From Haloechinothrix sp033042135 (GTDB taxonomy: Bacteria; Actinomycetota; Actinomycetes; Mycobacteriales; Pseudonocardiaceae), in NCBI RefSeq assembly GCF_033042135.1, contig NZ_WBXM01000005.1, forward strand, positions 248,001 through 312,000: 64,000 nucleotides of DNA, written 5' to 3'. Positions 7,871 through 16,225 of this stretch are shown piece after piece. The notes beneath the pieces were generated by a model. It was not told where the DNA came from and searched no databases. It saw nothing but the letters and a program-made list of their open reading frames with translations. The position numbers and the translations under genes are program-made. Positions within the stretch are counted from its first letter, which is position 1, and the number at the start of each line of letters is the position of its first letter.

Positions 7871-8935
7871 CTACCCCGCGCCAGCCGCCTCGGCCTCGAT
7901 CTCCGACAACGTCTCGACCGGGTACGGAGGTGTACCGGTTCCCGCTACCCGGACGTGCCCCCACGGATCACGCTCGACAAGGCGCCCGGGCACGGCCTGC
8001 CTGCCCGGCAGGCTCAACGACACTCCCGACCGGTTGGCCCGTTGCAGCGCGGCGACCTCCTCCTGGGCGTGCACCCGCCCGTACCAGTGGTACTTGCCGT
8101 CGATCGGCTCGACGTGCCCGGAAAGCGTGACGGTCACCGGCAGCTGCCGTTCGCCCGCGGACAGCGTGGCTGGTCCGTGGTAGGCATGCTCGGGTTCGCG
8201 ATCGTGCCAGGTGGTGCAGTCGAAATGAGCCGGGTTGAGGCGCCGCAACCTGCGCCGGTACGAGCGAGGGGACCCCACCCAGAAGACCCCGGGCGCTCCA
8301 CCCGCAGCCGGACCGGCGAGCCTCCCTCCGGCACGCTCGTCGGACCTTACCGCAGTACCCGTCCGTTCCTGCCGCAGCCACCGGTTGAACTCCCGCTGCA
8401 CCGCCGCGCGCACCTCGATCCGGCTCGCGCCGTGGCGTCGCATCAGCTCGAGGCACCGCAGGATGTATCGGGCCTGCACGGCACCGGTACGCCTGCGTGA
8501 CAGGGTGCCACCGTCCGGGACAGGGGCAGGCATCAGGAAGAGGTTGGGGAATCCGTGTACCGCGACCGCGTTGAAGGCCTCCACCCCGCCGGACCACCTC
8601 TGGTGAAGGGTCCGTTCCTCTCTCCCGGCGATCCGTTGCCCGGCGATCAGGTCCCGGCCGAGGTCGTGCGCGCGGATCACGACCCTGGCGTGGTGAACCT
8701 CGCCGCCTGCGGTGGTCACCCGCCACCGGTCGGTGTGCTCGTCGAACTCGCACGCGGTGACCTCCCGCCCCCGGTGGATCCGCGAGGGCAGCGTGCCACG
8801 GGAGGGGGCCCGTCCGAGGGCGCCATCGCGTTCCAGTACCCGGAACTTCGCGATACCGGCCCTGTCGAGGGCGCGCGCCATGCGGATCCCGGTAGGACCG
8901 GCACCGATGATCAGCACATCCACCGCGCCCGCCAT
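7871..8935 (-). CDS. Shortened flavin monooxygenase-like protein with C-terminal DUF4873 domain
   Basis: 354 residues. The N-terminus has an FAD-binding Rossmann start (VLIIGAGPTGIRMARAL) and an ERDG strand end. The rest of a Baeyer-Villiger/FMO-type enzyme is heavily reduced: I see neither the FxGxxxHxxxWP-type fingerprint nor a second GxGxxG NADPH site. Pieces such as GFPNLFLMPAPVPDGG and GAVQARYILRCLELM match the C-terminal part of that family. From about residue 255 the chain reads as DUF4873 (YHGPATLSAGERQLPV, KYHWYGRVHAQEEV). Start 8935 is 12 bases after the diiron gene; an upstream ATG at 8974 would overlap it. It may be a degenerate oxygenase kept for its DUF4873 part. Confidence 0.65.
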   Translation of the reverse strand: MAGAVDVLIIGAGPTGIRMARALDRAGIAKFRVLERDGALGRAPSRGTLPSRIHRGREVTACEFDEHTDRWRVTTAGGEVHHARVVIRAHDLGRDLIAGQRIAGREERTLHQRWSGGVEAFNAVAVHGFPNLFLMPAPVPDGGTLSRRRTGAVQARYILRCLELMRRHGASRIEVRAAVQREFNRWLRQERTGTAVRSDERAGGRLAGPAAGGAPGVFWVGSPRSYRRRLRRLNPAHFDCTTWHDREPEHAYHGPATLSAGERQLPVTVTLSGHVEPIDGKYHWYGRVHAQEEVAALQRANRSGVSLSLPGRQAVPGRLVERDPWGHVRVAGTGTPPYPVETLSEIEAEAAGAG

Positions 8936-8946
8936 TTCCTGCCCCG

Positions 8947-9846
8947 TCACGGCAGGAAACCCCAGTGCCGCCACATCGCGCGGGAAACGGGTTGCATCAT
9001 GCCGACCTCGTCCAGGAAACGGCCGAGGCTGGCGAACCCGTACCGGGTCGCTTCGAGGAAGTGCGGGTTGTTCCTGGCCTGCCGTTTGGCTTCCTTACCG
9101 TCGAGGCCCGCTCGCTCGTACATACGCCGGTTGGTGAACAGCCCGGTGAACAGCGGCGCGCCGATGCCCATCAGGTTGCCGGTGTACTGCCGTTCCAGCC
9201 AGTGCAACTCGTCGGCGGTGCGGGCGAGTTCCTCCCGCGCAAACCGGATATGCCGAGCCTCCTCGGTGACGTGGATGCGCATCATGCGGGACACCACGGG
9301 TTCGAGCTCGTCGGCGTCCATGATCCTGCGCTGCAACGCGTCGAAGATCTCCTCGCCGATCAGCGCCGCCACCCAGACGAAGGAACGGTGGATGAACAGC
9401 GGTAAGCCGAGGACAGCGAGCCTGCCGAGGCCGCGGGGCCAGTACGGCCGCGCGCCGATCCGGTCGATGAGCCTGCCGAACATGACCATGTGCCGGCACT
9501 CGTCGCCCATCTCGGTGAGCGCGTAGTGGCTGTGCCTGGCCGTGGGGTCCTCACCGAGCAGGTCGCGCAGCAGCATTCGGTTGAGCAGGTTCTCGAACCA
9601 GATCCCGGCACTGAGTACGTTCGCCAGCTCCTGCCGGGACAGCTCCCTGCGCTGCTCGTGCGGCATGCGTCGCCACAGTTCCGTGCCGTACAGCGAGATC
9701 ACCTTCTCCGGCAGGAACAGCTTGGCCGGATCGAGTGGCGCATCCCAGTCGATGTCCACCACAGGCTCGTAGGACCGCTTGACCGAGCCGCCGAGCAGTC
9801 GTGCGGCGACCGTCTCCCGGTCGGATGTGGTAATGCCATCCGCCAT
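8947..9846 (-). CDS. AurF-like diiron oxygenase
   Basis: 299 residues, related to AurF (p-aminobenzoate N-oxygenase) and similar ferritin-like diiron proteins. Metal-ligand helices seen: AGIWFENLLNRML, TEMGDECRHMVMFGR, LIGEEIFDALQR and HVTEEARHIRFAREEL, i.e. the repeated E and ExxH pattern of a carboxylate-bridged diiron site. ATG 9846 has AAAGGAG 7 bases upstream. First gene of a two-gene operon with the flavoprotein/DUF4873 gene and divergent from a TetR gene. The substrate is unknown; lipid or hydrophobic substrates are common in actinobacterial relatives. Confidence 0.8.
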   Translation of the reverse strand: MADGITTSDRETVAARLLGGSVKRSYEPVVDIDWDAPLDPAKLFLPEKVISLYGTELWRRMPHEQRRELSRQELANVLSAGIWFENLLNRMLLRDLLGEDPTARHSHYALTEMGDECRHMVMFGRLIDRIGARPYWPRGLGRLAVLGLPLFIHRSFVWVAALIGEEIFDALQRRIMDADELEPVVSRMMRIHVTEEARHIRFAREELARTADELHWLERQYTGNLMGIGAPLFTGLFTNRRMYERAGLDGKEAKRQARNNPHFLEATRYGFASLGRFLDEVGMMQPVSRAMWRHWGFLP

Positions 9847-9901
9847 AGCGCGGCTCCTTTGCTCGCCAAGCAGGAAGCTCCTGTTACCGATCGTCACACC
9901 T

Positions 9902-9930
9902 AGATTAGTGAGACATAGTGTCACAGTCAA
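9902..9930 (-). promoter_or_regulatory. Promoter of the diiron operon with a TetR-type operator filling its spacer
   Basis: On the minus strand TTGACT, exactly 17 bases, then TAATCT: a near-consensus primary-sigma promoter about 50 bases before the diiron start. The 17-base spacer (9908-9924) reads GTGACACTATGTCTCAC, an imperfect palindrome with GTGA/TCAC ends. Repressor bound there would sit between -35 and -10. On the other strand TAGACT (9945-9950) lies 7 bases before the TetR GTG, suggesting a leaderless regulator transcript under the same operator. Confidence 0.7.
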
Positions 9931-9957
9931 TGCTCGTGGCGGGTTAGACTCGGGCAC

Positions 9958-10647
9958 GTGCTGAAAGCATCGGACTCCCCCGCGGACGGCCGCGCCGCGC
10001 GCTGGAAGGAGCACAACCAGCAGCGGCGCGCGGAGGTCGTCGAAGCCGCGGTGAATGCGATCGAGGACGAGGGCATCGACGTCAGCGTGCGGCGCATCGC
10101 CCAGCGGCTCAATCTGCCGCGCCCCGTGGTGTACCGGCACTTCGACGGCCGCGAGGACCTGGACGAGCAGGTACGGCGACGCATCGTCGAGATGCTGCTC
10201 GCCGAGCTCACCCCCACCCTGGTCCCGGACGGCACGCTGCGCGACGCCATCCGGCACGCGGTCGGCACGTACCTGGCGTGGATCGATCGGCATCCGCGGC
10301 TCCACCACTTCCTGATCACCGGTTCGCGGGATCGGCAGGCGGTGACCTCGCGGGCGGTCACCGGGGCGCGGACCACGGTCGCGGCGCGGATCGAACGGCT
10401 CGTCGCCGCGGGGCTCGACGCCCACGGCCTGGACGCCGACCTCGCCAGGCCGACGGCCTTCGGCATGCTCGGCCTGGTGGACGCCGTCGTCAACGGCTGG
10501 CATTCCGGCGAAACCGAGGCATTGACCTCTACCACGCTGACCGGATTCCTAACCACCTCACTGTGCTCGATGCTCAGCGGAAACGCGCGTGCGGTCGGTA
10601 TCGAGCTGGACCCCGACACCCCGCTACGCGGGCTACTCGGCGAGTGA
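9958..10647 (+). CDS. TetR-family transcriptional regulator, divergent from the diiron operon
   Basis: 229 residues. N-terminal helix-turn-helix: RIAQRLNLPRPVVYRHFDGREDLDEQ (about residues 42-67 read in pieces), followed by an all-helical ligand domain. The GTG start lies only 27 bases from the minus-strand promoter of the diiron gene, and a palindrome lies between, so autoregulation and control of the diiron/flavoprotein pair is the simple inference. No ligand can be named. Confidence 0.85.
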   Translation: MLKASDSPADGRAARWKEHNQQRRAEVVEAAVNAIEDEGIDVSVRRIAQRLNLPRPVVYRHFDGREDLDEQVRRRIVEMLLAELTPTLVPDGTLRDAIRHAVGTYLAWIDRHPRLHHFLITGSRDRQAVTSRAVTGARTTVAARIERLVAAGLDAHGLDADLARPTAFGMLGLVDAVVNGWHSGETEALTSTTLTGFLTTSLCSMLSGNARAVGIELDPDTPLRGLLGE

Positions 10648-10799
10648 GACCACGGACACCCTCCACCGCGTGGCCGACGCGGCGCGACCGGTACTATCCA
10701 GCTGCCCGCTCCGGCGCGGGCGCGGGGGCGTGACGCGCATGCCCGGACCCCGCATGACCGGTAACCGACACGAGAAAATGCCGAACAGCACAACGTCTG

Positions 10800-11429
10800 A
10801 TGACAACCACTGAGATCGCGCCACGTGGCAGCGAGCAGCGCATGCCCACCGACCGGCTGTTGACCTGGATCTACCTGCTCGGTGGCGCTGTCGGTCTGGC
10901 CGCCTCCGCAGCGTTGCTGCTCGAACAGTTCGCCCTGCTCGCTGAGCCCGACTACATCGCGGCCTGCACCTTCGACCAGGTGCTCTCCTGCAACTCCGTC
11001 ATGGAGAGCTCCCAGGCCGCCGCGTTCGGCATACCCAACACCCTCATCGGCGTCACGGCATTCTCCGTGGTGCTCACCGCCGGTGTGGTGCTCCACTCGG
11101 GCTTCGCGGCGCCACGCTGGTTCTGGACGGGCCTGCAGCTGGGCAGCACGTTCGGCGTGCTGTTCGTACACTGGCTGATCTATCAGAGCCTGTACACCAT
11201 CCAGGCGCTGTGCCCGTACTGCATGGTGGTCTGGGCGGTAACCATCCCGATCTTCTGGTACACCACGCTGCACAACCTGCCGCTGCTGCGCCCGAGGGGA
11301 CACCTGGCGCACGGCCTAGTCTTCGGCGTGCTCCGCCGCCACCTCACGGTACTGGCTGCCTGGTATCTTGCGGTGGCAGCCCTGGTGCTGCACGCCTTCG
11401 GGGACTATTGGGCGACGCTGCTGCCGTGA
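10800..11429 (+). CDS. Vitamin K epoxide reductase (VKOR) family membrane protein
   Basis: 209 residues with about five membrane helices. It reoxidises DsbA-like thiol oxidases using menaquinone in many actinobacteria. Both cysteine pairs of the family are present: the loop pair in ACTFDQVLSCNS (about residues 59-67) and the active CPYC around residue 139 (IQALCPYCMVVW). Unlike some homologues there is no thioredoxin-like domain fused at the C-terminus, and no dsbA gene is adjacent. It starts 152 bases after the TetR gene; its own promoter was not clearly seen. Confidence 0.88.
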   Translation: MTTTEIAPRGSEQRMPTDRLLTWIYLLGGAVGLAASAALLLEQFALLAEPDYIAACTFDQVLSCNSVMESSQAAAFGIPNTLIGVTAFSVVLTAGVVLHSGFAAPRWFWTGLQLGSTFGVLFVHWLIYQSLYTIQALCPYCMVVWAVTIPIFWYTTLHNLPLLRPRGHLAHGLVFGVLRRHLTVLAAWYLAVAALVLHAFGDYWATLLP

Positions 11430-11445
11430 GCGGGGTGCGTGCGGT

Positions 11446-12369
11446 GTGATCACGGTCGTTGGCGAAGCGCTGCTGGATCTGCTCGCCGCAGGGGACGGCC
11501 GCACCTTCACCGCGCATCCGGGAGGCAGCCCGGCCAACGTCGCCGCTGGGCTCGCCCGCCTCGACGTTCCCACCACCTTGGCCACCCGGATCGGCGACGA
11601 CCTGCCCGGCATGATGGTCCGCGAGCACCTGAACTCGTGCGGCGTGACGCTTCGGCAGCTGCCCGGTCACAGCTCGGCGACCAACCTCGCACTGGCCGCT
11701 GTGGACAGCGACGGCGTCGCCCAGTACGACTTCCGGCTGGACTGGGACATCACCGCATCGCCGTACCTTCCGGACGACTGTCGCTACCTGCACACCGGCT
11801 CGCTCGCCGCATCGCTGACTCCCGGCGCCGAGGTCGTCGAGCATCTCCTGGCGAGCACTCGGCGGTCCGGACGAGCGGCGGTGTCCTTCGACCCGAACTT
11901 GCGGCCTGCCATCTGCGGCGACCGGACACGGGAACGAGACAGGGTCGACCGGCAGGTGCAGTACTGCGACATCGTCAAGGCCAGCGCCGAGGACATTGCC
12001 TGGATCCACCCCAACCGGGATCCGCGCGAGGTGGCACGCGGCTGGTTGGATCACGGCCCGTCCCTGGTGGTGGTGACCATGGGCCCGGCTGGTGCATGGG
12101 CGGCCAGCCACTCGGCCGCATCGGAGCGCCCGGCCCCTGGTGTCGCCGTCGTGGACACCGTCGGTGCAGGCGACGCCTTCACCTCGGGCATACTCGCCGC
12201 CCTGCACCGTCCCGAGTTACCGATCGGCACGGGATCGGATGAGCTCTCAGCTTTGGACTCCGACGGGCTCGGGGCGCTCCTGGAGTTCGCATCGCGAGTC
12301 GCGGCGCTCACCTGCATGCGACAGGGAGCCGAACCGCCGACGCTCGCGGAATGCGCATCACAAGCCTGA
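11446..12369 (+). CDS. PfkB-family carbohydrate kinase (fructokinase-like)
   Basis: 307 residues, typical length. Seen: N-terminal GEALLDLL start, GGSPANVAAGLARL (sugar-binding motif 1 of the family) and the C-terminal ATP/anion-hole motif DTVGAGDAFTSG with catalytic Asp. It phosphorylates a sugar, probably fructose or a related hexose; the exact substrate cannot be read from the sequence. The GTG at 11446 lies 16 bases after the VKOR stop, so the two may be co-transcribed, without an obvious functional link. Confidence 0.85.
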   Translation: MITVVGEALLDLLAAGDGRTFTAHPGGSPANVAAGLARLDVPTTLATRIGDDLPGMMVREHLNSCGVTLRQLPGHSSATNLALAAVDSDGVAQYDFRLDWDITASPYLPDDCRYLHTGSLAASLTPGAEVVEHLLASTRRSGRAAVSFDPNLRPAICGDRTRERDRVDRQVQYCDIVKASAEDIAWIHPNRDPREVARGWLDHGPSLVVVTMGPAGAWAASHSAASERPAPGVAVVDTVGAGDAFTSGILAALHRPELPIGTGSDELSALDSDGLGALLEFASRVAALTCMRQGAEPPTLAECASQA

Positions 12370-12458
12370 CCGTGTCACGCCCCGGCGGTGGAGCTCGGTC
12401 CACGAACTCGATCGCCACCGCATCGCTCCGACGCGGCCTCACCGCTCGGTTTACGAGT

Positions 12459-13757
12459 TCAGAAGCAGGTACGCACCGCGTCGACCACCGCACCAGTGTC
12501 GTCGACCACCGGGATCAGCGACCACTTGTCGAAGACCGTGCAGGGGTGGGACGGGCCGAGTTCGACCACGTCCCCCGGGGTCAGTAGTCCCGGTTCGACG
12601 TCGCAGTACGCATGATGGTCGTTGAGCTCGACGACGCGCGCCCGGTCAGCCACCGGTACCCGCCCGGTCTCCCGCCGGACGGCCCGCACCACCGGCAGGT
12701 CCATATCGAACGCGATGTCGCGCTTACCGCAGCCCAGCAGCGCACGGCCGGGTTCCGGGACCGAAAGCACGCGCGCCAGGCAGGTCAGCGCCTGCCGCAG
12801 CGGTTGTGGATCCGCTCCGGTGCGCAGCGGCGAGGAGCGCTCGTATGCGGCATCGTCGTGGGTGAGGTAACAGCCCGACCGCAGCACCGGGGTCACCGGG
12901 CGGGACAGCTCGCCCAGGTTGGCCAGCGCCTCGGCGGCCAGGTCGGCGAATCCGCTGCCGCCCGCGGTCACCACGATCTCGCCGGTCCCCGCGAACAGCC
13001 CCAACCGGTCTGCCCGCCGGGCCGCCTCGGTCAGGGTGTCCAGCCAACCGCGTGCCGCCGATTCCGCATCGACGTCCCTGCGCTGCGGAAGCACCCCCTC
13101 GTAACCCTCGAATCCGGCCAGGCGCAACGTCTCGCTGCCTGCCACCCGCTCGGCGAGTTCGAGCGCCTCGCCTGCCGAACGCGCGCCGGTGCGCCTGCCG
13201 CTGACACCCAGCTCGACCAGCACCGGCAGCGAGCTCGCCACGCCAGCCAGCTCGTGCTCGGCCGCGGCGATACCCTCGAGCGAGTCCACCAGGCAGATCG
13301 GTTCGACATCTCCCTCGTCCAGCACCGTGGCCAGCCAGGCGAGCTGAGCCGGATCGAGTACCTCGTTGGCGATCAGGATCCGGCGCACTCCGAACCTGCG
13401 CATCACCCTCGCCTGCGCGACGGTGGCCGCAGTGAGCCCCCAGGCACCGTGGTCGAGTTGGGCCGACCACAGATGCGGTGACATGGTGGTCTTGCCGTGT
13501 GGCGCCAGTTCCATGCCACGCTCATCGCACCAGCGGGCGAACCGCGCCAGGTTGTACCGCAGTGCGCTGTCGTGGAGCACCACGACGGGAAGCCAGAGGT
13601 CCTCCCACCGCCAGCCCGCGGCCCGGACGTGCTCGACTGACACCGGGCTGACGGGCATGCTCCGTGCCTCAATCGGTACGGGATCCACGGCGCGCACCCG
13701 CCGGGCCACTGGTCCCGTCCCGGCGAGCGGCCCTGCGTCCGCGGGCGTTTCGGCCAT
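12459..13757 (-). CDS. D-threonine aldolase/D-serine dehydratase-like PLP enzyme
   Basis: 432 residues of the fold-type III PLP family (alanine racemase-like N-domain plus DSD1-type C-domain). The PLP lysine is in APHGKTTMSPHLW. C-terminal metal-type residues occur in ELNDHHAYCDV and LGPSHPCTVFDKW, matching the zinc-binding His/Cys of D-serine dehydratase and D-threonine aldolase. It would degrade a D-hydroxy amino acid or deaminate a D-amino acid. ATG 13757 has GAGG 4 bases upstream; the open frame continues 56 codons further but that stretch is not homologous-looking. Convergent with the PfkB gene, 89 bases apart. Confidence 0.82.
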   Translation of the reverse strand: MAETPADAGPLAGTGPVARRVRAVDPVPIEARSMPVSPVSVEHVRAAGWRWEDLWLPVVVLHDSALRYNLARFARWCDERGMELAPHGKTTMSPHLWSAQLDHGAWGLTAATVAQARVMRRFGVRRILIANEVLDPAQLAWLATVLDEGDVEPICLVDSLEGIAAAEHELAGVASSLPVLVELGVSGRRTGARSAGEALELAERVAGSETLRLAGFEGYEGVLPQRRDVDAESAARGWLDTLTEAARRADRLGLFAGTGEIVVTAGGSGFADLAAEALANLGELSRPVTPVLRSGCYLTHDDAAYERSSPLRTGADPQPLRQALTCLARVLSVPEPGRALLGCGKRDIAFDMDLPVVRAVRRETGRVPVADRARVVELNDHHAYCDVEPGLLTPGDVVELGPSHPCTVFDKWSLIPVVDDTGAVVDAVRTCF

Positions 13758-14127
13758 CGGTCCTCGCTTCGCTCGGCATGGGCGGCACGGTGGTGACGGT
13801 CCCACCCGGCGCGCCGGTGGCAGCGACCACCTGTACGCCAGGTACCCAACCAGCCCCAGATGATCGTAACGGCCGACGCGGCATCGCAAAAAGTGCAAAG
13901 CACACGATTCGCGGCCGCGACTCATAAAATCGTCGTCAAATTCGGACGGTCATCTCCACGAGAATCGGTGCCGCAATTCCACCGATCCGCGCCTCACCTG
14001 GATGAATGACAGAAAGGCCGCCCGTTGCCCCCGGTCGGCGGCCTCGCTTGCCCCTATGGAACCCTGGCATCATCGCGGATGACGCATTACCGCGGACGGC
14101 ATTCTCGCAACCGGTCAGGAGAATTTC
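13758..14127. other. Intergenic region between divergent PLP-enzyme and lipoprotein genes
   Basis: About 370 bases without a supported gene. It is locally AT-richer than its surroundings around 13880-13945 (runs such as CAAAAAGTGCAAAG), as expected for promoters of the two divergent genes. A small hairpin with 8-bp arms AGGCCGCC/GGCGGCCT lies at 14015-14044. AGGAG at 14116-14120 is the ribosome site of the lipoprotein gene. Confidence 0.5.
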
Positions 14128-15033
14128 ATGCGGACCTCACAACTCACCGCAGGCGCACTCGCGCTCGCCCTGGCGCTGAGCGCGTGCGGCAACGGCGACG
14201 ACGGGGAGGACATCGAGGACCCGGACAGCGCTGCCGGGATCGCCCAAGCAGCCATGGAGCGGGCGATCGAGGAGGAGAGCGCTGCGTTCGAGTTCGCCCT
14301 GGACGTCGCGGGAGAAGGCGTCACCGGGCAGGGCCACGGCAGCTACACCGACGAGGGAACAGCGCTCGACGTCAGCATCGATGCCGGTGAGGATCACGCG
14401 GAGGTTCGCCTGCTGGAGGAAGCCCTGTACCTCAAGCTTCCCGAGGAAGTCCAGGGCATGATGGGCGTGGATGCCCCGTGGATCAACCTGGCCGAGAACC
14501 CCCAGCTGGCTCAGATGATGACCGGTATCGACGACATGGCCAGGCAGGGCGATCCGGCACAGTCCCTATCGCAGCTGGAGCAGGCGGGCACGGTGACCGG
14601 CAGCGAGGAGACCGAGGTGAACGGCGAGGCCGTCACCCGGTACGCCATCGAGGTCGAGCTCGCCGGCCTCACCGACAACCTGCCAGCGGGGCTGACCCAG
14701 GAAGCGCTACAACCCTTGCAGGAAGCGGGAGTGGAGTCGTACACCACCGAGCTCGCGATCACCGAGGACAACCTCCCGGCACAGGTGGAGATGGATCTGA
14801 CCGAGCTGTACGCGGCCATGTCCGAGCTGGGCGATCAACCTGCCCCGGAGAGCGCCTCGTCGCTGACGGTGACCTTCGCCGACTGGGGCGAGTCGGTGGA
14901 CATCACGGCTCCCCCGGAAGATGAGATCGCCGAACCCGACATGCCGGAGCAGCAACCCCAGCCGCAGCCGGACGGCGAGCAGGCACCGCAGCCCCAACCG
15001 CAGCCCCAACCGCAGCCCGAGACGGAGGAGTGA
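14128..15033 (+). CDS. Lipoprotein of the LppX/LprAFG-like type with a Gln-Pro tail
   Basis: 301 residues. Signal peptide and lipobox LSACGNG (Cys20) place it on the outer face of the membrane. The body (about 35-270) has alternating beta-strand patterns (GHGSYTDEGTALDVSI, VRLLEEALYLKLP, TRYAIEVELAGL, SYTTELAITEDNLPAQVEMDLT) like the mycobacterial LppX/LprG fold that carries lipids. The last 30 residues are almost only Gln, Pro and Glu, from a short DNA repeat. No enzyme motif is seen; function unknown beyond possible lipid carrying or surface role. A hairpin follows directly. Confidence 0.75.
   Translation: MRTSQLTAGALALALALSACGNGDDGEDIEDPDSAAGIAQAAMERAIEEESAAFEFALDVAGEGVTGQGHGSYTDEGTALDVSIDAGEDHAEVRLLEEALYLKLPEEVQGMMGVDAPWINLAENPQLAQMMTGIDDMARQGDPAQSLSQLEQAGTVTGSEETEVNGEAVTRYAIEVELAGLTDNLPAGLTQEALQPLQEAGVESYTTELAITEDNLPAQVEMDLTELYAAMSELGDQPAPESASSLTVTFADWGESVDITAPPEDEIAEPDMPEQQPQPQPDGEQAPQPQPQPQPQPETEE
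14989..15018 (+). repeat. 12-bp tandem repeat encoding (Gln-Pro)n
   Basis: CAGCCCCAACCG occurs twice in tandem (14989-15000 and 15001-15012) followed by a half copy, within the 3' end of the lipoprotein gene. It encodes QPQP units and is a likely site of length variation. Confidence 0.75.
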
Positions 15034-15038
15034 CGGTC

Positions 15039-15069
15039 GCGCGGGGACCTGTGGTACGGGTCCCCGCGC
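15039..15069 (+). terminator. Hairpin after the lipoprotein gene
   Basis: Perfect 11-bp stem GCGCGGGGACC/GGTCCCCGCGC with a 9-base loop, 6 bases after the stop codon. There is no T run, as is usual for actinobacterial terminators. Confidence 0.7.
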
Positions 15070-15205
15070 CCGGGACTGGCAGGCCCGGGGGCTGGTTGAT
15101 GGTTCCGGCGAGCCATGGGATGCTTGATACAAGGGCGTGACACATCCGTGACGCCCACGCGCCCGGGACCCCGGCGCAACCCTGCCTATTGCCCTGGAGG
15201 TCCCG

Positions 15206-16225
15206 GTGTCGGCGCCTACCCCTACGTCCGCTTCGACGGACTTTGCCCAACTGTCCCGCGAAGTGCGGCAGGCCGGTCTGCTACGGCGGCGGCGTGCCTA
15301 CTACGCGGTGAAGATCGCGATCAACCTGCTGCTGTTCGCCGCGGGTTGGGCGGTTTTCGTCACCCTCGGCGACTCCTGGTGGCAGCTCGCCCTCGCGGGG
15401 TTCTTCGCCGTGATGTACACGCAGCTGGCCTTCATCGGCCACGACGCGGGTCACCGGCAGATCTTCCGCAGCAGGCGCGCGAACGACGCGACCGGCCTCG
15501 TCCACGGCGGCTTGATCGGTATCAGCTACGGCTGGTGGTTCGGCAAGCACAACCGGCACCACGCCAACCCGAATCACGAGGACCACGACCCCGACTTCGA
15601 CATTCCCGCGCTCGCCTTCACCGAGGGGCAGGGCCGCGCCAAGCGGGGAATGCTTCGCTGGATCGCCAAGTACCAGGCGTTCTTCTTCTTTCCTCTGCTA
15701 CTCCTCGAAGGATTGAGCCTGCGCGTGTCCAGCATCCAGTCCGTGTGGCGACAGCAGGCTTCACTGCGTACCTTGGAGAAGGCGTTGTTGATCGGCCACC
15801 TCGCCGCCTACCTCGCCGCCGTCTTTGTAGTGCTCTCCCCGGTCACCGCACTGGCCTTCATCGCGGCTCATCAAGGGCTGTGGGGCGTCTACATGGGATG
15901 CTCCTTCGCGCCCAACCACAAGGGCATGCCGGTTGCCGCGGCGGGCAACACCATGGATTTCGTCCGCAGGCAGGTGCTGACCGCCCGCAACGTGCGCGGC
16001 GGTTGGTTGGTCGATTTCACGCTCGGCGGGCTGAACTACCAGATCGAACACCACCTGTTCCCCACCATGCCGCGGCCGAACCTACGCCACGCGCAGGCGA
16101 TCGTAGAAGAGTTCTGCACGCGTCGGGGCATCGACTACGTGCAATGCGGCCTGTGGCGATCCTACGGCTACGTGCTGCAGCACCTCCACGCCGTCGGCGC
16201 ACCGCTGCGCGCCGGAACTCGATGA
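15206..16225 (+). CDS. Membrane fatty acid desaturase
   Basis: 339 residues. All three histidine boxes of the membrane diiron desaturases are present: HDAGH (about 74-78), HNRHH (about 113-117) and QIEHH (about 281-285), with membrane helices between. The third box of the QxxHH type fits front-end/acyl-lipid or acyl-CoA desaturases of actinobacteria; the double-bond position cannot be told. GTG 15206 has GGAGG 5 bases upstream. Its stop overlaps the start of the next gene (ATGA), coupling it to a GAF/ANTAR regulator. Confidence 0.88.
   Translation: MSAPTPTSASTDFAQLSREVRQAGLLRRRRAYYAVKIAINLLLFAAGWAVFVTLGDSWWQLALAGFFAVMYTQLAFIGHDAGHRQIFRSRRANDATGLVHGGLIGISYGWWFGKHNRHHANPNHEDHDPDFDIPALAFTEGQGRAKRGMLRWIAKYQAFFFFPLLLLEGLSLRVSSIQSVWRQQASLRTLEKALLIGHLAAYLAAVFVVLSPVTALAFIAAHQGLWGVYMGCSFAPNHKGMPVAAAGNTMDFVRRQVLTARNVRGGWLVDFTLGGLNYQIEHHLFPTMPRPNLRHAQAIVEEFCTRRGIDYVQCGLWRSYGYVLQHLHAVGAPLRAGTR

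Noticed and set aside
12459..13925. Start of the PLP-enzyme gene at 13925
   Set aside because: The first 56 codons of that frame are unlike the family; ATG 13757 has a GAGG site and matches normal length.
15115..16221. In-frame extension of the first GAF-ANTAR gene back through the desaturase
   Set aside because: The extension is a shifted frame of the desaturase, whose three histidine boxes are intact. ATG 16222 inside the ATGA overlap is the natural start.
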